Shown here: piece after piece, positions 43,508-52,878 of the stretch | Position numbering within the stretch: the stretch's first letter is position 1 | Layout of the letters: every line of letters starts with the position of its first letter | Assembly: GCF_017916475.1 (NCBI RefSeq) | Contig: NZ_JAFMTB010000002.1 | Span: 1,356,660 to 1,420,659, forward strand | Direction of reading: 5' to 3' | Source of the DNA: Patulibacter sp. SYSU D01012 | Lineage (GTDB): Bacteria; Actinomycetota; Thermoleophilia; Solirubrobacterales; Solirubrobacteraceae | DNA: 64,000 nucleotides | The notes under the pieces: model-generated | What the model was told of the DNA's origin: nothing | Databases searched by the model: none | What the model saw: the letters and a program-made list of their open reading frames with translations, nothing else | Translations under genes and position numbers: made by a program

Positions 43508-44784
43508 CGGGCTCCATCCTGCCCGGTCCGCGGGGCGCTCGCGCGCAGGACGGTGCCGCCGCCGGGGCGCGGCGCCACCTCGAGCGTGCCGCCGACCACC
43601 GCGAGGCGCTCGCGCACGCCGACCAGGCCGGTGCCGCCCCGGCGCTCGGGATCGAGCGCGTCGCCCGCGCCGCGGGAGCCCTCCAGCCCCACGCCGTCGT
43701 CGGCGACGGTCAGCGTCACCGCGTCGTCGGCCACCCGCACGCTGACCGTGGCCGTCGTCGCGTGGGCGTGGCGCAGGACGTTCGTCAGCGCCTCCTGGGC
43801 CACTCGCAGCAGCGAGACGTCGAGGGCGGGCGGCAGCGCGGCGACGTCGCCGGCGACCTCGAGGCGCGCGTCGACGCCGGCCGCGCGCACCTGCTCGACG
43901 ACGGCGGGCAGGCGCGCCAGGCCCTCCGTCGCGCGGCGCTCGGCGCCGGCGGCCTCATCCTCGCGTCCGCGCATCGCCGCGAGCATCGCCCGCAGCTCGC
44001 CCATCGCGGCCCGGCCGGTGTCGGCGACGGCGCGGACGGCGTCGCGCGCCCGCACGGGGTCGGCGTCCCAGACCGCGTCCGCGGCGGACGCCTGCACGAC
44101 CATCACCGCGACGTTGTGGCTGACGACGTCGTGCAGCTCGCGGGCGATGCGGGTGCGCTCCTCGGCGACGGCGCGGGCGGCCTTGCTGTCGCGCTCGCGC
44201 TCGAGCGTCCGCGCGCGCTCGAGCAACGCCTGGGCGTAGCGGCCGCGCACGTGCAGCGCGTAGCCGATCAGCCAGGCGGCGAGGACGGCCGTGCCGGGCA
44301 CGAGCACGCAGACGAACAGCGCCTGCAGCGACAGGGGGCCGACCGAGACGTAGTCCGCGGGGTCGGTGACGCTCGACGCGAACAGCGCGACGAACGTCAG
44401 GCCCGCGGCGGCCAGGGACGCGCGCGGCGGCCGCGCCGCGGTGACCGCCGCCAGCGGCAGGACGGGGACGAAGACCAGCAGCAGGTACGCGCCGGACGCC
44501 GAGACGAACCAGCTCGAGACGACGACGAGCAGGCTGAGGATCCACGCGCCGACCGGGCGCTCCAGGCGGCGCCCGATCGCGAGCGTCGTCAGCGTCGCCG
44601 CCAGCAGCCACCAGGGGCCGTCGCCGGAGGAGGCGCGGCCGAACAGCACCGTCACGACGCCGATGAGCGCCGGCACGGCGGCGGGGCCCCACGTCCACAG
44701 CAGGACGAGCCAGCGCGGGGCCGCGTCGGCGGGGTCGGGGCCGGAGGGCAGCGGGGCCCCGGGGACGGTCTCAGCCGTCGTCAC
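43504..44784 (-). CDS. Sensor histidine kinase (HisKA_3/NarX type)
   Basis: The GTG start at 44784 gives 426 residues. The N-terminal half has about six hydrophobic spans with almost no extracellular loop, so the sensor is within the membrane. A coiled coil ([20 protein letters not shown]) leads to the HisKA_3 dimerisation motif [14 protein letters not shown] with the phospho-acceptor His. An ATPase domain with [10 protein letters not shown] and [12 protein letters not shown] follows. The start lies inside the 3' end of the upstream SDR gene (14-base overlap), and the stop overlaps the regulator gene. The signal is unknown. Confidence 0.9.
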   Translation of the reverse strand: MTTAETVPGAPLPSGPDPADAAPRWLVLLWTWGPAAVPALIGVVTVLFGRASSGDGPWWLLAATLTTLAIGRRLERPVGAWILSLLVVVSSWFVSASGAYLLLVFVPVLPLAAVTAARPPRASLAAAGLTFVALFASSVTDPADYVSVGPLSLQALFVCVLVPGTAVLAAWLIGYALHVRGRYAQALLERARTLERERDSKAARAVAEERTRIARELHDVVSHNVAVMVVQASAADAVWDADPVRARDAVRAVADTGRAAMGELRAMLAAMRGREDEAAGAERRATEGLARLPAVVEQVRAAGVDARLEVAGDVAALPPALDVSLLRVAQEALTNVLRHAHATTATVSVRVADDAVTLTVADDGVGLEGSRGAGDALDPERRGGTGLVGVRERLAVVGGTLEVAPRPGGGTVLRASAPRTGQDGAR

Positions 44785-45730
44785 GGGCGGGGCCGGCCTC
44801 CAGGTCGAAGCGGACGCCGGTCAGCTCCTCGGACACGGTCCACAGGCGGCCGGCGGTCTCGGGGTCGCGCCCGGCACGGGTCGACGGGACGACGCCCACG
44901 GGCCCCCGGGTCTGGCTCAGCTTCGTCGGCCCGATCATCTCGCCGTTCGGGGCCTGCGACTCCGTGGCGGCGTAGAGGGTCGGCAGCGCGCCGTACGCGT
45001 CGCCCGTGCCGAGCACCGCGTTGCCGACGCGGCCCGCGACCGCGTTCAGGCGCCCGAGGAGGCCGCCGCTCATCGCCGGCCCGGTGGTCTGCAGGTTGGT
45101 CGCGGAGTAGCCGGGGTGGGCCGCCAGGCTGCGCAGCGGCAGGCCGGCCACCGCCGCGCGGCGCGCCAGCTCGCGGGCGAACAGCAGGTTGGCCAGCTTC
45201 GCCTGGCCGTAGGCGCGCCACGGACCGTAGGAGCGCTCGGACTGCAGGTCGTCGAACGCGATCCGCCCGATCCGGTGCAGCCCGCTCGTGAGCGTGACGA
45301 CGCGCGGCGCGTCGGCGGCCCGCAGGCGCGGCAGCAGCAGCCCGGTCAGCGCGAAGTGGCCCAGGTGGTTCGTCCCGAGCTGCAGCTCGAACCCGTCCGC
45401 GGTCAGCCGCGGCGGGGTCGCCATGACGCCCGCGTTGTTGACGAGCAGGTCGAGCGGGGGGCCAGCCGCGTCCTGCCGGTCCGCGAACGCCCGGACGGAC
45501 GCCAGGCTGGCCAGGTCGAGCTCCTCGACCGTCACGTCGGCGTCGGGCGCCGCGCGGCGGATCTCCGCGGCGGCCGCCTGGCCCTTCCCGACGTCGCGGC
45601 ACGCCAGCACGACGGCGGCGCCCTTGCGCGCCAGCTCGAGCGCGGTGCGCTTGCCCAGGCCGCTGTTGGCGCCCGTCACGACGGCGCGGCGGCCGGTCTG
45701 TGCGGGGATGTCGTCGGTGCTCCAGCCCAT
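44771..45730 (-). CDS. Short-chain dehydrogenase/reductase
   Basis: The 319-residue protein belongs to the protochlorophyllide-reductase/retinol-dehydrogenase-like SDR group. It starts [20 protein letters not shown]. The cofactor loop is [12 protein letters not shown], the NNAG motif is in [10 protein letters not shown], and the catalytic YxxxK is in YGQAKLANL. Such enzymes use NAD(P)H on alcohols or ketones. The 3' end overlaps the start of the histidine kinase gene by 14 bases, so SDR, kinase, regulator and probably the zinc peptidase form one transcript. Confidence 0.88.
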   Translation of the reverse strand: MGWSTDDIPAQTGRRAVVTGANSGLGKRTALELARKGAAVVLACRDVGKGQAAAAEIRRAAPDADVTVEELDLASLASVRAFADRQDAAGPPLDLLVNNAGVMATPPRLTADGFELQLGTNHLGHFALTGLLLPRLRAADAPRVVTLTSGLHRIGRIAFDDLQSERSYGPWRAYGQAKLANLLFARELARRAAVAGLPLRSLAAHPGYSATNLQTTGPAMSGGLLGRLNAVAGRVGNAVLGTGDAYGALPTLYAATESQAPNGEMIGPTKLSQTRGPVGVVPSTRAGRDPETAGRLWTVSEELTGVRFDLEAGPARDDG

Positions 45731-45955
45731 GCCGGCAGCCTAGGCCAGCGCGCGGGGCGCGTCGGACGGGACGTCCCGGGCGGCCGGCCCGGACGGGCGC
45801 GGGGCCGGCGGCCCGGGACGGGGCGTGCGGCCGCCGCCGACGGGGGACGGGGCGGTGGGGCGGCGGATGCGCACCCCGCCAGCGTGCCGCGCGCCGCGCC
45901 GACGGACATCGGCCGCGCGACGGATCCCGGCTCCGTCCCACGACGGAGCCGGGGC

Positions 45956-46231
45956 TCAGCGGCGTCGCGGCCCGCCGCCGCGGCCGGCGACCGCCTGCAG
46001 CACGAGCAGCAGCAGGATCGATCCCAGCACCGCGAGCGCCCACGTCCCCAGGTCGAAGAACGTGCCGAGCTCGCCCACGTCGGCGGCCGACGCGATGGCT
46101 CCGCCGATCAGCGCGCCGAGGATGCCGACGGCCGTCGTGGTCAGGCAGCCGAGGCGGCTGCGGCCGGGCACGATCGCGCGCGCGATCATGCCGGCGGCGA
46201 ATCCCAGGACGATCCAGGCGACGATCCCCAT
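45956..46231 (-). CDS. GlsB/YeaQ/YmgE family membrane protein
   Basis: This 91-residue protein has three hydrophobic spans. The family signature is MGIVAWIVLGFAAGMIARAI, followed by GRSRLGCLTTTAVGILGALIGG. It has a short basic Gly/Arg tail. These transglycosylase-associated small membrane proteins are induced in stress in other bacteria, and their exact role is unclear. It reads away from the tRNA-Thr gene, with 43 bases between their 5' ends. Confidence 0.87.
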   Translation of the reverse strand: MGIVAWIVLGFAAGMIARAIVPGRSRLGCLTTTAVGILGALIGGAIASAADVGELGTFFDLGTWALAVLGSILLLLVLQAVAGRGGGPRRR

Positions 46232-46274
46232 GGGCCAACGCTATCGCGTCGGACGCGCTATTCTTCGCCGCCGC

Positions 46275-46347
46275 GCCTCCGTAGCTCAGCTGGTAGAGCA
46301 CTTCACTCGTAATGAAGGGGTCAGCGGTTCGAGTCCGCTCGGAGGCT
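46275..46347 (+). tRNA. tRNA-Thr (anticodon CGT)
   Basis: All four arms pair. The acceptor is GCCTCCG (46275-46281) with CGGAGGC (46340-46346). The D-arm is GCTC...GAGC. The anticodon arm is CTTCA-CTCGTAA-TGAAG with anticodon CGT. The T-arm is CAGCGG-TTCGAGT-CCGCTC. The 3' CCA is not encoded (TCCT follows). A terminator hairpin follows immediately. Confidence 0.95.
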
Positions 46348-46355
46348 CCTCAGGC

Positions 46356-46379
46356 AAAGGCCCGCGTTCGCGGGCCTTT
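46356..46379 (+). terminator. Terminator after tRNA-Thr
   Basis: AAAGGCCCGCG pairs with CGCGGGCCTTT around a two-base loop, ending in TTTCTCGTT. It starts eight bases after the tRNA. Confidence 0.8.
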
Positions 46380-46410
46380 CTCGTTCCCGGGGAGCGCGCG
46401 ATGTGCGAGC

Positions 46411-47898
46411 GTGGAGCCCGTGCCCACGCCAGGTGCTCGCCGTCCGAAGCGTCGTTGGTTCGTCCTGCCGCTCGTGCTCGTGGTCGCCGCAGCGGCCGGC
46501 TGGCTGCTGCTGCGCGACGACGGGGCGGATCCGTCCGGGCTCGGGGCGTTGGACGCGCTGCCCGCGGTCGCCTCGGCGGCGCGGCAGGACGATCGCGTCG
46601 TCGTGACCCTGCGGCCCGACGCGGACCGGGAGGCGGTCCGCGCGGTGCTCGCTGCCCTGCCCGACGACGACCGCAGCGTCCTGCGGCTCGGCCGCGCGAC
46701 CCTCCAGCTCGACGACCGCGTCGCCACGGCGTCGTCGTCCGGGATCGCGCCGTTCGTCGCCGCCGCGGGCGTCCGCGCCGCCGGCGGTCGCGTCGTGCTG
46801 GCGCGGCGGTCGACCGGCTGGTCGGTGACGTCGACGGTGCCGCGGACGGCCCAGGCGGCGCCGCTCGCGCGCGAGATCGTGCGGCGGATCGCCCCGCAGG
46901 GCCGCTACGTCGCCGACCTCGACCGTCTCGAGGTGGCGCTCGCGGGCGCACCGCAGTCCGACGTCCCGCCGGTGGTCCTGCGCCGGCTCGCCGGGTCCGA
47001 CCGCCGCGTGGCGATGGCGACGCTCGACGCGGCGGTGCGGCTCGCCGCCCGCGAGCCGCGCGTCTCCACCGCCGGCGACACCGCCGAGCTGGGCGTCCGC
47101 GCCGCCGGCGTCGCCGATGCCGGCCCGGCGTGGCGCGCGGCCGGCCGGGCGCTCCGCCTGGAGCAGGACCGCCGGGGCGGCGTGCGGCTCGACGTCGACA
47201 CGCCCGCCGGTCCGCCGGAGACGCGCGGGCGCCCGGTCCTCTCCGGCCCGGCGGACGCCGCGCCGGACCGCGCGCTCGCCGTCCTGCGCCGCCTCGCCGG
47301 TCCTGCGACCCACGCGTTCGCCTCGACGAACCTGCGGACGGTCGAGGCCGACGTCCCCGGCCCGCGCGGCGCGCGCGCTGCGGCAGCGGCCGTGCAGGGT
47401 GCGGCGAAGCGCCTGCGCGTCCGCTGGCCCGCCGACGGCGCTCCGGGGACGCCCGTCCCGGGGTCGACCGACGTCGAGCCCGCCCACACGGACGTCCTGG
47501 ACGCGCCCGCCACCGTGCTGCGCCTGCTGCCGGGAATCGCGCGGGCCCGGAAGGCCGGCATCCGCCAGGTGGCCTGGGACCGTCCTCCGGCGCTCGACCT
47601 GCCGCGCCTGCGGATCGCCCCGCCGTCGTGGGCGGACACCACCGCGCCCCTCCCGCGCGACCCGGCGACGCTGCGACGGCTGGCTCGGGCGGTGCGGGCC
47701 GTCGACTGGCCCGGGACCGCCCGGTTCGACCTGCCGCTCGGGCCGAGCGGATGCGCCTCCTACCCGCAGGCCCAGGCCGGGGCGCGCATCGTGTCGACCG
47801 CCCGCGGCCGGGCCCGCTCCGTCCGCGTCCAGGCGCCGTGCGCGCTCGACGGCGCGGAGCGCGCCGTCCGGCGGGCGTGGGCCGCGAGCGCGCGCTGA
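46411..47898 (+). CDS. Hypothetical membrane-anchored protein
   Basis: The frame is open back into the tRNA, so the start must be a GTG at 46411 or 46420. I use 46411, giving 495 residues. A short basic N-terminus (RRPKRRW) is followed by one membrane span (FVLPLVLVVAAAAGWLLL). The long remainder is Arg/Ala/Asp/Val-rich and apparently extracytoplasmic. It has alternating beta-like strands and helices, and two Cys residues near the C-terminus. No catalytic motif is visible and no family is recognised. The next gene (GH128-like) starts 50 bases further on, in the same direction. Confidence 0.6.
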   Translation: MEPVPTPGARRPKRRWFVLPLVLVVAAAAGWLLLRDDGADPSGLGALDALPAVASAARQDDRVVVTLRPDADREAVRAVLAALPDDDRSVLRLGRATLQLDDRVATASSSGIAPFVAAAGVRAAGGRVVLARRSTGWSVTSTVPRTAQAAPLAREIVRRIAPQGRYVADLDRLEVALAGAPQSDVPPVVLRRLAGSDRRVAMATLDAAVRLAAREPRVSTAGDTAELGVRAAGVADAGPAWRAAGRALRLEQDRRGGVRLDVDTPAGPPETRGRPVLSGPADAAPDRALAVLRRLAGPATHAFASTNLRTVEADVPGPRGARAAAAAVQGAAKRLRVRWPADGAPGTPVPGSTDVEPAHTDVLDAPATVLRLLPGIARARKAGIRQVAWDRPPALDLPRLRIAPPSWADTTAPLPRDPATLRRLARAVRAVDWPGTARFDLPLGPSGCASYPQAQAGARIVSTARGRARSVRVQAPCALDGAERAVRRAWAASAR

Positions 47899-47947
47899 CG
47901 GCGCCGAACCGGCGGGCCGCGACGGGCGGGCTGCCACCATCCCCCGG

Positions 47948-48835
47948 GTGCCGCGTCCAGCGCCCCTCCCCCGCCTCGTCCTCGCCCTCGCCGGGGCGTT
48001 GACGCTCGCGCTGCTGCTCGTCGTCGCCCCGGCCCCGGCCGACGCGGCCCGCCGCCCCCTCGTGGGCGTGGCGAGCGGCCGCTACGCCGACGCGGGCGAC
48101 GCCCGGCGCCTGCGGGCCGTCGGCGCGCGCTGGACGTACGACTGGTCGGCCGAGAGCCGGCTGCGCCCCGGCGCCGGCGTCGAGTTCGTCCCGATGCTGT
48201 GGGGCGCCGGCAGCGTGACGGACGCGACGATCGACCGGCTGACCGCCGACCGCCGCGCCGGCCGCGCGAGGGCGCTGCTGGGCTTCAACGAGCCCGACCT
48301 CGGCGGCCAGGCGAACATGACGCCGGCCCAGGCGATCGCGCTGTGGCCGCGGCTCGAGGCGACGGGCCTGCGCCTGGGCAGCCCGGCGGTCGCCAGCCCG
48401 TACACGCGGTCGCAGAGCGATCCGGCGAAGACGTGGCTCGACGACTTCCTCAGCCGCGCGAAGGCCCAGGGCCGGCGGGTCGACTTCGTCGCGCTGCACT
48501 TCTACGGCGACTGGACGGACCCGACGACGGTCCGCTCGATCGAGCGCGACCTGCGCCGCGTCCACGCCCGCTGGCGCCTGCCGATCTGGGTGACGGAGAC
48601 GGGGACCCTGCCGGCCTGGCGGTGGGCGTCGCGGGATCCGCACGCCCGGCCGACGCCGTCCCGCGCCCGCGCGCACCTGCGGCGCATGGCCCGAATGCTC
48701 GGCCGCCTCGGCTTCGTGGAGCGCTGGACGTGGTTCATGGACCGCTGCGCCGGCGACTGCCGCGCGAGCAGCCTGTACGACGCCCGCGGCCGCCGCACGG
48801 CGCTCGGCCGCGAGCTGCGGCGCGTCGCCCGCTGA
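47948..48835 (+). CDS. Secreted GH128-type glycosyl hydrolase-like protein
   Basis: The GTG start at 47948 begins a signal peptide (LPRLVLALAGALTLALLLVV), giving 295 residues. The TIM-barrel signature of the Asl1-like/GH128 family is seen: RWTYDWSAES, EFVPMLWG, LLGFNEPDLGGQANMTP with the acid/base Glu, FVALHFYGDW, and WVTETGTLP with the likely nucleophile Glu. Known relatives cleave beta-1,3-glucans and occur in fungal or bacterial wall contexts. The enzyme is expected outside the cell. The length is about that of the single-domain family. Confidence 0.82.
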   Translation: MPRPAPLPRLVLALAGALTLALLLVVAPAPADAARRPLVGVASGRYADAGDARRLRAVGARWTYDWSAESRLRPGAGVEFVPMLWGAGSVTDATIDRLTADRRAGRARALLGFNEPDLGGQANMTPAQAIALWPRLEATGLRLGSPAVASPYTRSQSDPAKTWLDDFLSRAKAQGRRVDFVALHFYGDWTDPTTVRSIERDLRRVHARWRLPIWVTETGTLPAWRWASRDPHARPTPSRARAHLRRMARMLGRLGFVERWTWFMDRCAGDCRASSLYDARGRRTALGRELRRVAR

Positions 48836-48884
48836 CCGCCGGGGACCTCGCCGCGCCGCGTCGCACAGGCCATAGGCTGGCGCG

Positions 48885-49634
48885 ATGGCCTTCTCAGGAA
48901 CCGTCCAGTCGCGTGTGGCGACGGTGGCCGACCGCTTCGGTGCGACCCCGGCGCTCCGCGCCGCCTACCGCCGCGTCAGCCCGCTCGCCCGCCGCAACGC
49001 CCGCGACGACGCCCACCTCCGCCTGCTGCTGGCGCACGGCCTGGCGCACGACGCCAACGCCGTCGACGTCGGCGCGCACGGCGGCGACGTCCTCGCCGAC
49101 CTCGTGCGCCTGGCGCCCGCCGGCCACCACGTCGCGTTCGAGCCGCTCCCCGACCAGGCGGCGGCGCTGCGGGAGCGCTTCCCGGGGGTCGACGTGCACC
49201 AGGCGGCGGTGGGCGCGCAGGCGGGCGCGGCCACCTTCACGCGCGTGGTCTCCAACCCCCAGCTCAGCGGCCTGCGGGACCGCGGCTTCGCGGGCGAGGA
49301 GACGGAGCAGCTCGAGGTCCCCGTCCTGCGGCTGGACGACGTGTGCGACCCCGACCGGCCCGTCTCGCTGCTCAAGATCGACGTCGAGGGCGCCGAGCTG
49401 GGCGTGCTCGAGGGCGGCCTGGAGCTGCTGCACCGCGACCGGCCGACCGTCGTGTTCGAGCACGGCGTGGGCGGCGCGGACCACTTCGGCGTCACGTCCG
49501 AGCAGGTCCACGACCTGCTGGTGGGCGAGGTCGGGCTGCGGATCTTCGACATCGACGGCGAGGGGCCGCTGTCGCGTCAGGCGTTCGCGGCGCGCTTCCG
49601 CGCGCCGATCTGGTTCTTCGTCGCCCACCGCTGA
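48885..49634 (+). CDS. FkbM-family methyltransferase
   Basis: This 249-residue protein has the SAM-binding motif AVDVGAHGGDVLADLVR, with VAFEPLPDQAAALRERF after it. The FkbM hallmark LLKIDVEGAELGVLEGG is also present. The family transfers methyl groups, often to sugar hydroxyls of glycans or secondary metabolites. The ATG at 48885 lies 49 bases after the GH128-like gene, in the same direction. The acceptor is unknown, and no glycan cluster is visible around it. Confidence 0.88.
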   Translation: MAFSGTVQSRVATVADRFGATPALRAAYRRVSPLARRNARDDAHLRLLLAHGLAHDANAVDVGAHGGDVLADLVRLAPAGHHVAFEPLPDQAAALRERFPGVDVHQAAVGAQAGAATFTRVVSNPQLSGLRDRGFAGEETEQLEVPVLRLDDVCDPDRPVSLLKIDVEGAELGVLEGGLELLHRDRPTVVFEHGVGGADHFGVTSEQVHDLLVGEVGLRIFDIDGEGPLSRQAFAARFRAPIWFFVAHR

Positions 49635-49656
49635 GCCCGCGCCTGCGGGGCGCCGC

Positions 49657-51030
49657 CTACGCGGCCGGCGCCCCGCCCGACGGCGAGCCCTCCGGCGCCG
49701 CGCGCTCCTCGCGGGCGGCCGGCCCGTCGGCCCGCCGCACGCCCGGATCCGCCCGCCGCCCGAGCAGGCCGGCCGCCCGCGCGTCGCGCTCCAGCTCGTC
49801 CCGGTGGTCCGGGTGAGCGATCGCGATGAGCGCCCGCGCGCGCTGCTCGAGCGTGCGGCCCCGCAGCGACGCCATGCCGTACTCCGTCACGACGTGGTCG
49901 ACGATGTTCTTGTGGGTCGTGGTGAGCGACCGCGGCGAGAACACGCCGCGGATCCGGCTCAGGCCCTTGCTCGTGGTGGCGTGCAGCACGACGAACGCCT
50001 CGCCGCATGTGGACCACACCGCGCCGGTGGCGAAGTCCGCCTGGCCGCCCGACCCCGACCACGGCCTTCCCGCGATGGTCTCGGACGCGCACTGGCCGTA
50101 CAGGTCGACCTCGGTGGTCGCGTTGACCGACACCATGTGCGGCTCCTGGGCGATCACCCGCGGGTCGTTGACCATGTCGACGGGGTGGAACGCCACGCGC
50201 TCCTCGCCGTCGAGCCAGTCGTGCAGCCGTTGGGTGCCGAGCGTGAACGTCGCGACGGCCTTCCCCGGCACCGTCGCCTTGCGCGCACCCGTCACGGCCC
50301 CGCTCTCGATGAGCCCCATCACGCCCTCGCCGATCAGCTCGGTGTGGATGCCCAGGTCGCGGTGGCCGTGCAGCGCGGCGCAGACCGCGTCGGGCACCGC
50401 GCCGATGCCCACCTGCAGGGTCGCGCCGTCGGGCACCCGCTCCGCGATCGCCGCCGCGATCGCCTCGTCCCGGGCGTCGGGCGCGCGACGCCCGACCTCG
50501 ATGAGCGGGCGGTCGACGCGGTACCACGCGGCCACGTCGTCCAGGCGGATCCGGTGGTCGCCGTGGGTCGTCGGCATCCGCTCGTTGACCTCCAGGACGA
50601 ACGGCGCCTTGCCCCGCAGCGCCGCCACGTACTCGGCGTTGACGCCCAGCGTGCACCAGCCGTCGGCGTCGGGCGGGCTCGCGGCGGCGAGCACGAGCGG
50701 GTCGCGCGCCCGCTCGAGCACGATCCGCGGCACCTGCGAGAAGTCGGCGGGCACCATGTCGCACGTCCCCTCCCAGACGGCGCGGCGCGTCGCCTCGCTC
50801 AGGAAGTAGCTGACGTGCCGCAGGTGGTCGCCGCAGCGGCCCTCGATGTGCGGCCGGCTGCGCATCGCGTGCATCTGGTGGATGCGCACGCCGTCCAGGC
50901 GCTCGTGCTCCGCCTCGAGCGCGTCGATGGCGGCGATCGGCTCGCCGTTGGCCATGCCGACGATCAGGTCGGCGCCGGGGGCGACGAGGTCGAGGACGTC
51001 CTCCGGCCGTCCCTCCGCCGGGGCGCTCAC
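49657..51030 (-). CDS. Acetyl-CoA hydrolase/CoA-transferase family protein
   Basis: The 457-residue protein matches the acetyl-CoA hydrolase/4-hydroxybutyrate CoA-transferase family: VGMANGEPIAAIDAL and FSQVPRIVLERARD in the N-terminal domain, GATLQVGIGAVPDAVCAALH, and LGIHTELIGEGVM, whose Glu is the catalytic residue forming the CoA thioester. A Gly-rich WSGSGGQADFATGA loop is also present. The last about 50 residues are an Ala/Pro/Arg-rich tail beyond the usual end. It moves CoA between short-chain acids. The acceptor is unknown. It converges on the FkbM gene. Confidence 0.87.
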   Translation of the reverse strand: MSAPAEGRPEDVLDLVAPGADLIVGMANGEPIAAIDALEAEHERLDGVRIHQMHAMRSRPHIEGRCGDHLRHVSYFLSEATRRAVWEGTCDMVPADFSQVPRIVLERARDPLVLAAASPPDADGWCTLGVNAEYVAALRGKAPFVLEVNERMPTTHGDHRIRLDDVAAWYRVDRPLIEVGRRAPDARDEAIAAAIAERVPDGATLQVGIGAVPDAVCAALHGHRDLGIHTELIGEGVMGLIESGAVTGARKATVPGKAVATFTLGTQRLHDWLDGEERVAFHPVDMVNDPRVIAQEPHMVSVNATTEVDLYGQCASETIAGRPWSGSGGQADFATGAVWSTCGEAFVVLHATTSKGLSRIRGVFSPRSLTTTHKNIVDHVVTEYGMASLRGRTLEQRARALIAIAHPDHRDELERDARAAGLLGRRADPGVRRADGPAAREERAAPEGSPSGGAPAA

Positions 51031-51245
51031 GGGCGCCCCGCGAGGGTCGGCGTCGGCGGGGCGCAGGCGTCGCTCACCCCGCCAGGATCGCGCACCCGCG
51101 CCGGGACGGCAACGGCCCGTCGGCCCCGCGGGGCGCGCCGCTCCCCGGATCCCGCTGCCGGCCGTCCCGCGCTCGTCGTCGCGCGCCGGGCCGTCGCTGC
51201 AACGCGGCGTGCACGGCGTCGGGCGCGCCGCCTAGCGTCGCCCGG

Positions 51246-51773
51246 GTGCTGCGCGAGGCCAAGTCCGCCCGGTTCGAGGCCCGGCTGTCCCTCCTCGGCC
51301 GCCGGTACGCGCTCGTCGACGGGCCTCGCACGGCCACGCCCGTCTGGGGCGGGCGCCGCTTCCGGGCGCTGCGGGAGCGGCAGCGCCACGTCCCCGTCCC
51401 GCTCCTGGACGACGGCGCCCGCACGTGGTGGGCGTTCGAGGACCGCATCTTCACCGAGGACGACGACCTGGAGCCCGAGGACGTCGTCGCCCTCGTCCGC
51501 GACCGCGACCGCCGGCGCCGGCGCCGCATCGACCGCGCGCACGCCGCACTGGCCGCCGAGGCGGACCTCGCCCCGCGCCGCGACCCGATCCCGCGCGAGG
51601 TGCGCCAGGCGGTGTGGCACCGCGACGGCGGCCGTTGCGTGGCGTGCGGCGAGACGTTCGACCTGCAGTACGACCACGTCATCCCCGTCGCGCTCGGCGG
51701 CGCGAGCACCGTCGACAACCTCGAGCTGCTCTGCGCGCCCTGCAACCAGGCCAAGGGCGCGTCGCTCGGCTGA
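51246..51773 (+). CDS. HNH endonuclease
   Basis: This 175-residue protein has a C-terminal HNH domain (about 115-175). CVACG supplies the first zinc Cys pair, FDLQYDHVIPVALGG holds the catalytic His, and NLELLCAPCNQAKG holds the Asn and second Cys pair. The N-terminal half is basic with WGGRRFRALRERQRHVPVP and an acidic TEDDDLEPEDV stretch. Stand-alone HNH proteins of this type are common in actinobacteria, and their role is often unknown. Nothing nearby (terminase, methylase) suggests a phage or restriction role. Confidence 0.85.
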   Translation: MLREAKSARFEARLSLLGRRYALVDGPRTATPVWGGRRFRALRERQRHVPVPLLDDGARTWWAFEDRIFTEDDDLEPEDVVALVRDRDRRRRRRIDRAHAALAAEADLAPRRDPIPREVRQAVWHRDGGRCVACGETFDLQYDHVIPVALGGASTVDNLELLCAPCNQAKGASLG

Positions 51774-51842
51774 GCGGCGGGTGGGGCGGGCGGGATCCTC
51801 CTTCCCGGCGTGGCCGCGGGCCCCGCGTGGCAGCATGGATCC

Positions 51843-52268
51843 ATGGAGGAGCAGGAGCGCGAGGGGCAGCGGATCGACACCTGGCTGTGGGTCGCGCGCT
51901 TCGTCAAGACGCGGGCCCTCGCCGTCGAGGCGGTCAAGGGCGGCCGGGTGCACGTCAACGGCACGCGGGTGAAGCCGAGCAAGGAGGTCCGTCCCGGCGA
52001 CCGCGTCGAGGTGCTCGTCGGCCAGGACCGCCACCGCGTCGACGTCCTCGGCCTGGCGCGACGCCGCGGCCCGGCGACGGAGGCGCAGCTGCTCTACCAC
52101 GAGCGGCCCGAGGACCGGGCGGAGCGCGAGCGGCGCGCCGAGGAGCGCCGCCTGGCGTGGCCGACGTCGGCCGAGGGCGGCGGCCGGCCGACGAAGCGCG
52201 ACCGTCGGCGCTTCGACGCCGTGCGCGGCACGACGACGGGCCGCGGCCGGCCGTCGGGGCGCCGGTAG
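51843..52268 (+). CDS. S4-domain RNA-binding protein (Hsp15 type)
   Basis: The ATG at 51843 gives 141 residues. The S4 fold occupies about residues 8-70: RIDTWLWVARFVKTRALAVE, GRVHVNGTRVKPSKEVRPGD and RVEVLVGQDR. This matches heat-shock protein 15, which binds stalled 50S subunits carrying nascent chains. A very basic Arg/Gly-rich tail (about 85-141) probably aids rRNA binding. It follows the HNH gene with a 69-base gap. Identity as an Hsp15 homologue is likely. The functional equivalence is inference. Confidence 0.82.
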   Translation: MEEQEREGQRIDTWLWVARFVKTRALAVEAVKGGRVHVNGTRVKPSKEVRPGDRVEVLVGQDRHRVDVLGLARRRGPATEAQLLYHERPEDRAERERRAEERRLAWPTSAEGGGRPTKRDRRRFDAVRGTTTGRGRPSGRR

Positions 52269-52308
52269 GTCCGGCGGTCGGCGGGGCGGCCGCGGCGACC
52301 GTCGGGGC

Positions 52309-52878
52309 TCAGGCGGCGCCGCCGTCGCCGCCCGGCGCCAGGCCCCGCCACACCGTGTCCACCGCGGCCGTGGCCCACGCCTCGACCGGCATCTCGCGGC
52401 CGCTCACGCGCCGGGCGAAGAACGACCCGACGAGCAGCTCGACGACCAGGAACGGGTCGACGTCGGCGCGCACGAGGCCGCGCTCCTGCGCGGCGCGCAG
52501 GCGGTCGGCGACGACGCGGCGGTGCGGCTCGATGACGCGCGCGCGGTGCAGGGGCAGCAGGTCGCTCCCTTCCGGCTCGGTCAGCATCGCGCCGAGCACG
52601 TCCAGCCCTACGCGCTCGAGCTTGCGGGCGAACGCGACGAGGAACGCCCGCAGCGCCGCCCGCGGATCGTCCTCGTCGGCCACGCCCTCCAGGTCGGTCT
52701 CGAAGCGCGCGAGCGCGGCGGTGGCGACGTCGTTGCGGTTGCGGTAGCGGCGGTAGACGGTCGTCTTCGCCACGCCGGCGCGCTCGGCGACCGCCTCGAC
52801 GGTCAGGCTCGCCATGCCGCGCTCGGCCAGCAGCGCGTGCGCCGCCGCCAGGATCCGGTCGTCGACGTCGCGGCTCAT
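52309..52878 (-). CDS. TetR-family repressor
   Basis: The ATG at 52878 overlaps the MFS stop (ATGA), giving 189 residues. The N-terminal helix-turn-helix is RILAAAHALLAERGMASLTV then AGVAKTTVYRRYRNRNDV. The rest is a helical ligand-binding domain. It is co-transcribed behind the efflux pump gene it presumably controls. A palindrome at 54469-54485, in front of the pump gene, is the likely operator. The ligand is unknown, probably a pump substrate. Confidence 0.9.
   Translation of the reverse strand: MSRDVDDRILAAAHALLAERGMASLTVEAVAERAGVAKTTVYRRYRNRNDVATAALARFETDLEGVADEDDPRAALRAFLVAFARKLERVGLDVLGAMLTEPEGSDLLPLHRARVIEPHRRVVADRLRAAQERGLVRADVDPFLVVELLVGSFFARRVSGREMPVEAWATAAVDTVWRGLAPGGDGGAA

Noticed and set aside
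46312..46410. N-terminal extension of the 495-residue protein starting within tRNA-Thr
   Set aside because: The extension overlaps the tRNA and its terminator, so it cannot be the true start.
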